From Candidatus Kuenenia stuttgartensis (GTDB lineage: Bacteria; Planctomycetota; Planctomycetia; Isosphaerales; Isosphaeraceae), in contig CAMBZY010000253.1 in the NCBI GenBank assembly GCA_945872325.1, positions 1 to 5,362 of the forward strand: DNA of 5,362 nt, given 5' to 3'. The position numbers and the translations under genes were made by a program. Positions 1 through 5,313 of the stretch are shown here, piece by piece. Positions within the stretch are counted from its first letter, which is position 1, and each line of letters opens with the position of its first letter. The notes under the pieces are model-generated. The model made no database searches. It worked only from the letters and a program-made list of their open reading frames with translations, and was not told the origin of the DNA.

Positions 1-459
1 CATGCGGAACGCCTGCCGTTTCTCGGCAAAGCCTGGAGCGATTCCCGAATGGCTTACTGGACCGACATGATGGCCGTCCTGATCGAACATGACACCCCCG
101 AAGCCGACGCTGTCGAACTGGCGGCCAGAGTTGGTGGTCATCGTCAAATGATCGAAAAAACGCAAGCCATCACAGCCCTGCTCAGGGCCGGCCATCAGCC
201 CTCAATTGAAGACTGGAAAGCTTCCGGTGTTCCCGTTTTAGGCGCTTGGGCCGTGACTTGGAGAGGGCCTTCCGGAGATCGCGTCGCAAGCCTCCGCCTG
301 ATCGCCCAGAATTACAATCGGATGGCTCGCGACAGGATGCTTTTAAGCACCAGCCTGCTCCCAGTTCTCTGCCTCGTCGTAATCGGCGGCCTTTTTACGC
401 TGATGTATGGGCTGATGATGTTTCTGCCGCTCACATCGCTTTATCGGAGCCTGTCATAA
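1..459 (+). CDS. GspF/PilC-type inner-membrane platform protein, C-terminal part (5' end outside window)
   Basis: The frame is open from base 1, so the ATG at 49 is an internal Met, not the start; 152 residues are visible. The family (T2SS F / PilC) forms the inner-membrane platform that links the assembly ATPase to the growing pseudopilus or pilus. The visible part matches the second F repeat: a helical segment with the usual 'few residues, then ALxLAAxVGG' pattern (about residues 18-46), a GP-SGD segment in the place of the family's GE-SG turn (about 89-93), then a hydrophobic helix at about 118-143 after a conserved Pro (LLPVL). It ends in FLPLTSLYRSLS, which closely parallels the C-termini of the next two genes. 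The TAA at 457-459 is followed after one base by a short ORF and after 51 bases by the second GspF-like gene. The family call is fairly sure; whether the missing half holds a full first F repeat cannot be seen. Confidence 0.8.
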   Translation, partial: HAERLPFLGKAWSDSRMAYWTDMMAVLIEHDTPEADAVELAARVGGHRQMIEKTQAITALLRAGHQPSIEDWKASGVPVLGAWAVTWRGPSGDRVASLRLIAQNYNRMARDRMLLSTSLLPVLCLVVIGGLFTLMYGLMMFLPLTSLYRSLS

Positions 460-460
460 C

Positions 461-514
461 ATGATTCGCTCTTATCACGTCGATTACATATCGAAACTGG
501 CGGTGCGGTCATGA
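461..514 (+). CDS. Possible 17-codon coupling ORF between two GspF-like genes
   Basis: A short ORF, MIRSYHVDYISKLAVRS, begins one base after the stop of the upstream gene and ends in an ATGA overlap with the next start (511-514). A GGAG at 446-449 lies 11 bases before its ATG, a usable though long Shine-Dalgarno spacing. The 1-base and ATGA junctions are exactly those used between the larger genes downstream. The following gene has no good ribosome binding site of its own, so a relay function is conceivable. No similarity to a known peptide is recognised, and an ORF of this length can easily occur by chance. Confidence 0.3.
   Translation: MIRSYHVDYISKLAVRS
480..494. repeat. Small perfect inverted repeat (5-bp arms, 5-base loop)
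   Basis: TCGAT at 480-484 and ATCGA at 490-494 are exact reverse complements around TACAT. It lies 16 bases before the second GspF-like start, inside the short ORF. The stem is short and AT-containing, with no T-tract after it, so it is not an intrinsic terminator. A weak effect on translation initiation is possible, but chance is equally likely. Confidence 0.25.
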
Positions 515-1548
515 TCGACCAGACGCCACAAGTCCCTCCCAGGCCTTCATTTGGGCTGACAGTTGAAGAGATGGGTCGGCTGACAGAGATCGTGGGCCGA
601 CTCTCTCAGGCAGAATTGCCGCTCCCGGAGGTCCTTCTGGGCATGGCTGACGATATGCCGAGCAGAGCGCTGGCTCAGTCCCTGCGATTTGTCGGAAAGG
701 CTGTATCTGAAGGTGTTTCGATTGAGGAAGCGATTGATCGGGCCCAAGCCTCGACAGGCACGGCAGCCAGCGGGATCCTTCGGACCATCCTCCGCACAGG
801 CACCCCTGCCGAGACTTTATTTCGAATCCTCAAATATCAGCAGGATCGTGCGGAATTGACCCGCACTTTCTGGCTCAAATTGACCTATCCCATCCTCCTG
901 ATATTTTCCTGCTCGTTTCTGTTCGGCATCGTCATGTGGGTCGTTTCAGAGCAAATGGTTCCAATCTTCCGCGACTTTGGTTTGAGCCTGCCCGGTATCA
1001 CCCAAGCTGTAGTCGGGATTGCAGATTTAACCAACAAACTCGGCTGGGCGGGTGTGATCATGCCCCCAATACTTGCAACAGGTTTGCTTTTATTGGTTTC
1101 AAGCTGGATCAATGGCTCGATTCACCGATGGCTTGACCTTTCGCAGTTTTGTCGGACCATGGCCGAACTTGTGGAAGCCAAATGCCCGCTGGCCGATTCG
1201 CTCACAATCTGCCGGATGATGCTCACTGGCAAGCTCGCTCAGTCCACCGATGACATGATCGACATGGTGCGTCATGGCGACGATCTGGCGACAGCGATTG
1301 AACTTCAAGTCGCTGTACCCGATGGAGTTGCAGATCTCGTTCGATGGTCTCAGCAGAATGGTCGAGATGGTGCGGAAGGCTTGCGTGTAAGTGCAGCCCT
1401 TTTTGAAGCCAGAAGTCGCAGCCAGACCCGCTTTCTAAGCTCTCTGTTCACCGTCATGGCCGTGCTTGTGGTGAGCTGGCTGATCCTGGTAATCACTCTT
1501 GCCATCTTCCTGCCCCTGATTTCCATGATCAGCAGGCTCTCAGGATAA
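511..1548 (+). CDS. GspF/PilC-family inner-membrane platform protein (second in tandem)
   Basis: This 345-residue protein is a divergent T2SS F-family platform subunit, expected in the inner membrane. It has two F repeats. The first helical domain spans about residues 18-122, followed by a membrane helix at about 126-148 and the segment MVPIFRDFGLSLPGIT (149-164), which matches the family's conserved P-F-...-LP-T stretch. A second membrane helix lies at about 178-200, then the second cytoplasmic domain (about 208-308) and a last helix at about 312-336, ending FLPLISMISRLSG. Three membrane helices and this order are standard for GspF, but the protein is about 60 residues shorter than typical bacterial GspF (about 400). 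ATG 511 is the only start codon in frame after the previous stop; the upstream region shows only a weak GGCGG-like site, with an ATGA overlap with a 17-codon ORF. The next gene follows after 31 bases. Confidence 0.85.
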   Translation: MIDQTPQVPPRPSFGLTVEEMGRLTEIVGRLSQAELPLPEVLLGMADDMPSRALAQSLRFVGKAVSEGVSIEEAIDRAQASTGTAASGILRTILRTGTPAETLFRILKYQQDRAELTRTFWLKLTYPILLIFSCSFLFGIVMWVVSEQMVPIFRDFGLSLPGITQAVVGIADLTNKLGWAGVIMPPILATGLLLLVSSWINGSIHRWLDLSQFCRTMAELVEAKCPLADSLTICRMMLTGKLAQSTDDMIDMVRHGDDLATAIELQVAVPDGVADLVRWSQQNGRDGAEGLRVSAALFEARSRSQTRFLSSLFTVMAVLVVSWLILVITLAIFLPLISMISRLSG

Positions 1549-1579
1549 ATCCTGAAGGTCTACGAAGCCAGCCCTTGAA

Positions 1580-2833
1580 ATGCAATCGACAATGAACAAC
1601 TCAACAACCACGGATTCGTCCATTCCGCCAAAAGTCCGGCGACGTATCAAGCGCGGTGGTGGATTGAGCATCCAGAACTTGATTTTTGCTGTCGTTGCAG
1701 CGGCATTAATCTTCAGCATCATCAAGCTGTTTCAAAATCACCTTCAGGCCCTCTTTATCCTCTCATTCTTTTTTGCAATCAGCCTCATGATTGGCCTGAG
1801 CTTCACGATTTCCCGACGAAAATCGGGGTTTCAGGATGCATTCCTGGAACTGGTCGCAATCGCGCACCGCACAGGACTCCCACTGGAAATAGGCCTTCGC
1901 GCATTTTCCCCTCAATGTGGCCGAAGTTATGGCCGAAGGCTGGTCCGGTTGGCACACAATCTGGAATCAGGCGTACCGCTGGCAGATGCCGTTGCAATCA
2001 CACCTGGAGTGATGCCTCTGGATCAACGCGTTGCATTTCGGGTGGCTGAATTCGCCGGCGGAACAACGGCATCGATGGAGCGTATCATACGTGTCCGCCA
2101 AAGCCGGATGGAAGCATTAAGGCCACTGGTCGACATGTCGGTTTATTTCCTGATGGTCACAACACAAGTGATTTCGATTGGAGGATTTCTGAATTATTTC
2201 ATCGCACCAAAAATGCAGGCGATTTTCAATGACTTTGGAATTTCACTACCCACATCATTCACTGTTTTCACATCCGTTTATTCGTCGTCTGCCAGCGTTT
2301 TTATCGTCAGTAATATTGGCTTTTTTGCTGTGGTCGCCATCATGTATATACCCGCCCTTTATCACAGTGGTCGCGGAATGGGCTTTCTGGGCCGATTCGT
2401 ACCGTGGATCACCACCGGCGAAAGGGCCAGTGTTTTACGTGGTCTTGCCGATACCATTAAGGCCGAAAAACCGATCGACGAATGTATGATGATATTTTCC
2501 GACTGGTCGATGCGTGGCCAACTCCGTCGCCGTGCTTTTAGAGCTCGCCGAGCCATGCTGGCAGGTGTAGACTGGCTTGACGCACTTCGTGGAGAGGGCC
2601 TGATCAAATCCTCCGAACAGCCACTTTTAAAAGCCTCAGCCGAATCAAATCGAGCCTCATGGGCTCTCGAACAACTGGCAGACGCCATCGAAAGCCGCCT
2701 CTGGTACCGCTGCCGAATTCTGACAGAGTTATTCAGCCCTATCTTCACCATGCTCATTTCAAGCCTTGTAATACTCGTGGGATTGGCCTTTTTCAGTCCT
2801 TTGATTGAATTGATCCGGAGGCTGGCATCCTGA
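1580..2833 (+). CDS. GspF/PilC-family platform protein with extra N-terminal membrane hairpin (third in tandem)
   Basis: This 417-residue protein has a basic N-terminus (KVRRRIKRGG, about 18-27), then two hydrophobic helices (about 32-50 and 55-77) that standard GspF lacks. Two F repeats follow. The first helical domain (about 84-180) leads into a helix at about 185-207 and the segment IAPKMQAIFNDFGISLPTSFTVF (starting near 208), which shares IF-DFG-SLP with the preceding paralogue. A further helix lies at about 236-260. The second domain (about 280-380) contains an E-to-aE-like stretch (EQPLLKASAES, 346-356), followed by a last helix at about 384-407 and the tail SPLIELIRRLAS. The N-terminal helix pair recalls TadB/TadC proteins of Tad pili, but two F repeats fit GspF/PilC. 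ATG 1592 (Met5) is an alternative start; neither has a clear Shine-Dalgarno site, the nearest GAAGG being at 1554-1558. The next gene begins one base after the stop. Confidence 0.82.
   Translation: MQSTMNNSTTTDSSIPPKVRRRIKRGGGLSIQNLIFAVVAAALIFSIIKLFQNHLQALFILSFFFAISLMIGLSFTISRRKSGFQDAFLELVAIAHRTGLPLEIGLRAFSPQCGRSYGRRLVRLAHNLESGVPLADAVAITPGVMPLDQRVAFRVAEFAGGTTASMERIIRVRQSRMEALRPLVDMSVYFLMVTTQVISIGGFLNYFIAPKMQAIFNDFGISLPTSFTVFTSVYSSSASVFIVSNIGFFAVVAIMYIPALYHSGRGMGFLGRFVPWITTGERASVLRGLADTIKAEKPIDECMMIFSDWSMRGQLRRRAFRARRAMLAGVDWLDALRGEGLIKSSEQPLLKASAESNRASWALEQLADAIESRLWYRCRILTELFSPIFTMLISSLVILVGLAFFSPLIELIRRLAS
2817..2821 (+). promoter_or_regulatory. Ribosome binding site for the GspI-like gene
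   Basis: GGAGG lies 13 bases before the ATG at 2835, inside the last codons of the third GspF-like gene. The core is perfect but the spacing is longer than optimal. Together with the 1-base gap it supports 2835 as the start and coupled translation. Confidence 0.5.
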
Positions 2834-2834
2834 A

Positions 2835-3278
2835 ATGAAACTCTCAACCCGCCCGATTTATGGAAGTTCCAAGATTCGATTCACACACAATCGCCGCGGC
2901 TTCCTACTGGTCGATGCCTTCGCCGGAGCAGGCTTGGCTGTCATCGCCCTGAGTATGATGGCGTGGGTCTTGAGTGCGGATGTGAAAATTCGCAAAGCCC
3001 AGGAACAGAGAATGATCCTGCTTCAGGCCAGCCAAAACCTGGTCGAGCGACTCGAAACCCTCCCATTTGATGCCCTTGATCAGAAAACAGCCGATTCTGT
3101 TGCATCTGGACTTTTAAGCGTGACCCAGTGGCCTGACCTGCATTTCAAGGTCACAATCTCGAAAGAGTCTGCCACGCAGCAGTTCAAGCGTGTCCAAGTC
3201 ACTGGACAAGTCGGTTCATCTGATACTTTAATCATCAAACTTTGGCGAGACCGATACCAACCGGCTAAAAAATCATGA
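2835..3278 (+). CDS. GspI/PilV-like minor pseudopilin with Asp at +5
   Basis: A 147-residue prepilin-like protein. A basic leader (about 1-22, ending NRRG) precedes FLLVDAFAGAGLAVIALSMM, a single hydrophobic helix (about 23-46). Cleavage by a prepilin peptidase would fall between Gly22 and Phe23. The residue at +5 is Asp27 where nearly all prepilins have Glu. After the helix comes a charged segment (KIRKAQEQ) and QASQNLVERLETLPFDAL (about 65-81), the 'A-x-NL-ERL-LPFD' pattern seen in small PilV/GspI-type proteins, then a short beta-rich C-terminal region with a WPDLHFKVTISK strand. In a T2SS, GspI nucleates the pseudopilus tip with GspJ and GspK; size, position and partners here fit that role by inference. 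The gene starts one base after the previous stop and its TGA overlaps the next ATG (ATGA, 3275-3278). Confidence 0.72.
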   Translation: MKLSTRPIYGSSKIRFTHNRRGFLLVDAFAGAGLAVIALSMMAWVLSADVKIRKAQEQRMILLQASQNLVERLETLPFDALDQKTADSVASGLLSVTQWPDLHFKVTISKESATQQFKRVQVTGQVGSSDTLIIKLWRDRYQPAKKS

Positions 3279-3865
3279 TATCGCCAAAACTCCTTAAATC
3301 CCAAACTCGATTGAATTCCAATCAGCCAAGAAACGCTTTTACGCTGATTGAAATGCTGGCCGTCATGACCATGGCGTCAATCCTGCTTGGAGTGATGTTC
3401 CTGATGCTGGTCGGAATCATCCGGCGCATGAATTCCGCCGACCTGCAACTGGCACGTCAATTGAATGTGACCCAGGCCTCGGAAGTTTTTCGCGAACTGG
3501 CCCATAAATCGAGCGGATTTGAAGTCAGCGCCGATGGCTTGCAATTGACATTGAAACCCGCTCAATCGGTTCAGAAACCGATTCAGTTAACGCTCTCCAG
3601 CAAGCCGTTCCGACTTGAGCTGATGAAACCGGATTCGCCCAACAAGCGAATTTTTGGACTCACAGGGCTCGATCATGGTCGTTTTTCCAAGTCTGAAATC
3701 GCCGGCCAGACCCATCCAATCGTCGTACTGGAATTATGGCCTGATCCAGCCCAGTCAAAGCGTCTGAATCAGCCTGCTCCATCTGAGAATCGAACCGTTC
3801 GGATTGAAGCGGCAACTGGGCTTGATTTGACTGAAAATGCAAGCGTGAAGGAGCCGGTGAAATGA
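3275..3865 (+). CDS. GspJ/GspH-like pseudopilin with Ala at -1
   Basis: A 196-residue protein with a 21-residue leader (MISPKLL...PRNA) followed by FTLIEMLAVMTMASILLGVM, the classic prepilin N-terminal helix (about 22-48) with Glu26 at +5. The residue before the cleavage point is Ala21 instead of the usual Gly; prepilin peptidases often tolerate Ala at -1, but less efficiently in the systems studied. The C-terminal part (about 80-196) is predicted beta-rich with alternating hydrophobic residues (LQLTLKPAQ, IQLTLSSKPFRLEL, PIVVLELWPD) and a polar tail. Size and position between GspI-like and GspK-like genes suggest GspJ, but GspH cannot be excluded on sequence alone. No clear Shine-Dalgarno site precedes ATG 3275; the ATGA overlap at 3275-3278 points to translational coupling. 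The stop again overlaps the next start (3862-3865). Confidence 0.7.
   Translation: MISPKLLKSQTRLNSNQPRNAFTLIEMLAVMTMASILLGVMFLMLVGIIRRMNSADLQLARQLNVTQASEVFRELAHKSSGFEVSADGLQLTLKPAQSVQKPIQLTLSSKPFRLELMKPDSPNKRIFGLTGLDHGRFSKSEIAGQTHPIVVLELWPDPAQSKRLNQPAPSENRTVRIEAATGLDLTENASVKEPVK
3848..3853 (+). promoter_or_regulatory. Strong ribosome binding site for the GspK-like gene
   Basis: AAGGAG lies 8 bases before the ATG at 3862, the best Shine-Dalgarno site in the window. It fixes the start of the small downstream gene and sits inside the end of the GspJ-like gene. Confidence 0.65.
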
Positions 3866-4260
3866 TCGATCGTTCACGATTTGATTTCTTAGAATCTCGA
3901 CGTCGGGGTCTCACACTGATCCCAGTCCTTTCGGCGATCGTACTCTTATCGATCTTCATGGGCCTCTTGGTTCAACGACAGGTTCGAAGCCATTTGACGT
4001 GGCGCATAGAGGTTCGCAAAGCGGTCGCACGAAATCTGGCCAGATCTGAACGAGACCGGCTGGTTTTTCTGAAATCCGCAAGTCAGAAAATTGTGACCGG
4101 TCAGCGAGATGTCCATTCGAAAGATTTTAGCGACCTCACAGAATCGGCCACGATCACGATTGAGCCATCCAAAACGAGCAAAACCGGCTATCAGATCAAA
4201 GTCCAGATTCCATCAGGCCAAAATTCCAACTTCGTCACCGAGTTATTGGAACTCCCATGA
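3862..4260 (+). CDS. Small GspK/PilX-like pseudopilin lacking Glu at +5
   Basis: A 132-residue protein with a short leader ending ESRRRG (11-16) and then LTLIPVLSAIVLLSIFMGLLV (about 17-37), a single hydrophobic helix. Cleavage would be after Gly16; position +5 is Pro21, not Glu. In GspK, the tip subunit of the T2SS pseudopilus, Glu+5 is also missing and replaced by a hydrophobic residue, since no subunit sits ahead of it. This, and the place after GspI- and GspJ-like genes, suggests a GspK-like tip protein. It is however far shorter than GspK (about 300 residues) and lacks room for the large helical insert domain. After the helix comes a basic amphipathic stretch (WRIEVRKAVARNLARSERDRL, from about 47), then a small beta-rich end (ATITIEPSK, YQIKVQIPS). 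Start is supported by AAGGAG at 3848-3853 and ATGA overlap; the stop overlaps the next ATG. Confidence 0.6.
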   Translation: MIDRSRFDFLESRRRGLTLIPVLSAIVLLSIFMGLLVQRQVRSHLTWRIEVRKAVARNLARSERDRLVFLKSASQKIVTGQRDVHSKDFSDLTESATITIEPSKTSKTGYQIKVQIPSGQNSNFVTELLELP

Positions 4261-5279
4261 CCAAGCCGATTATACTCACTCTTCCCGATAATTTCGAACC
4301 TGAGCCCCCATCAGCGAGCATTCCCATGAAAAAACGCGGCTTTACCCTGATCGAACTTCTGGTCGTGATTGCGATCATCGCTGTATTAATCTCTTTGCTA
4401 CTGCCTGCTGTCCAATCCGCCAGAGAAGCAGCCAGGCGAGCCCAGTGCGTGAATAATCTGAGCCAGCTTGGCTTGGCATTAAACAATTATGAATCCGCAC
4501 ATTATGCATTTCCATCCGGGGTGATAAATACCACAGGCCCGATTGATAATATCGCCAAAGGTGTGCATTACAACTGGATCACCCAGCTTCTGCCCTATTT
4601 TGAGCAGAAATCCGCCCAAAGGCATTTCAATTTCAACGTCGGGCTTTATGAACCGCACAATTTAACTGTTCGTGGAGTGATGATCAGCACTTTGAACTGC
4701 CCTTCAGACGGAGGCTCCTGGCGTGGTGTGGCAAGTGCAAGTTCAAAAGTTGCCACCAGTAGTTCCTATGCCGCGAATTATCACGACACGGAAGCCCCGA
4801 TTGATAAAACCAATAATGGCGTGTTTTATTTAAATTCAGCCACTCGGCTTGAAGATATTCAGGACGGCTCGAGCTATACCATTTTTGTGGGTGAGCATAA
4901 AGCTGTTACCGATCTGGGCTGGGCCAGTGGCACGTCAGCCACTTTGCGAAATACAGGCCATGCGGTGAACTCACCGTCGGGATTTCCACCCGTGATCGGT
5001 TTGGACGGTTCGCTCTCTGAGGATACCAAATCAGCGCGAGCAATGGATTCTGATGATGAAGGTGAACCTGTTGCCCCTAAAAAGGATGAAACCGCCGAGC
5101 AAGCCCGCCAGCGAATCCAGCGGATTTGTGGAGGATATTCGAGTTTCCACCCAGGGGGAGCGAATTTCTGTTTTGGCGATGGTTCTGTTCGGTTCTTGAA
5201 AAATTCGATCAGTACCGTCGTGTTCAACCGATTGGGGAATCGAGCTGACGGTGAATTGATCAGCGCCGACAGCTATTGA
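4257..5279 (+). CDS. DUF1559 pseudopilin-like protein (prepilin N-terminus, H-X9-DG C-terminus)
   Basis: A 340-residue member of the planctomycete-expanded DUF1559 family. Residues 25-28 (KKRG) precede FTLIELLVVIAIIAVLISLL, a canonical prepilin helix with Gly28 at -1 and Glu33 at +5. Then come the family hallmarks LLPAVQSAREAARRAQCVNN (48-67), LGLALNNYESAHYAFPSG (71-88), a CPSD motif (148-151), a DGSSYTIFVGEH segment (203-214), and the H-X9-DG motif (His298 to Asp308-Gly309) followed by SVRFL and the usual ADSY end. An acidic, charged stretch at about 253-285 looks like a lineage-specific insertion. Start 4257 is chosen because it makes an ATGA overlap and because the next gene begins with a similar sequence; ATG 4326 (Met24) would give the short leader more usual in the family. 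Exact function is unknown; co-transcription with GspI/J/K-like genes suggests an exported filament subunit or partner. Confidence 0.88.
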   Translation: MTKPIILTLPDNFEPEPPSASIPMKKRGFTLIELLVVIAIIAVLISLLLPAVQSAREAARRAQCVNNLSQLGLALNNYESAHYAFPSGVINTTGPIDNIAKGVHYNWITQLLPYFEQKSAQRHFNFNVGLYEPHNLTVRGVMISTLNCPSDGGSWRGVASASSKVATSSSYAANYHDTEAPIDKTNNGVFYLNSATRLEDIQDGSSYTIFVGEHKAVTDLGWASGTSATLRNTGHAVNSPSGFPPVIGLDGSLSEDTKSARAMDSDDEGEPVAPKKDETAEQARQRIQRICGGYSSFHPGGANFCFGDGSVRFLKNSISTVVFNRLGNRADGELISADSY

Positions 5280-5287
5280 TTGATTGA
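5276..5287 (+). repeat. (TTGA)3 tandem repeat giving stops in all three forward frames
   Basis: Three TTGA units straddle the end of the DUF1559 gene. Because the unit is four bases and contains TGA, stops fall at 5277, 5281 and 5285, one in each forward frame. The first is the gene's own stop. Possibly a tight termination patch; it may be simple sequence drift. Confidence 0.5.
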
Positions 5288-5313
5288 TCTAGAAGAAATG
5301 GTCGCAGCATCTC

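Noticed and set aside
49..51. ATG as the start of the first gene
   Set aside because: The same frame is open to base 1 and the preceding residues (HAERLPFLGKAW) fit a GspF repeat, so this Met is internal.
459..511. The first two GspF genes being one gene broken by a frameshift
   Set aside because: The first already ends with a complete family C-terminus and the second starts with its own first F repeat, so they are separate genes.
1549..1579. GAAGG at 1554-1558 as the ribosome binding site of the third GspF-like gene
   Set aside because: It is 21 bases from ATG 1580 and 33 from ATG 1592, too far for normal initiation.
2362..2847. 161-codon open frame on the minus strand
   Set aside because: It lies wholly opposite the well-supported third GspF-like gene and its translation shows no recognisable domain or coherent hydrophobic pattern.
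4326..4328. ATG 4326 as the start of the DUF1559 gene
   Set aside because: It would give the leader length usual in the family and cannot be excluded, but it has no better ribosome binding site, and the ATGA overlap and the similar start of the next gene favour 4257.
4874..5227. 117-codon open frame on the minus strand
   Set aside because: It runs opposite the conserved C-terminal half of the DUF1559 gene, including the H-X9-DG motif; a shadow frame.
5280..5313. Terminator or promoter between the DUF1559 gene and the next gene
   Set aside because: No GC-rich stem followed by a T-tract, and no convincing -35/-10 pair, is visible in these 34 bases.
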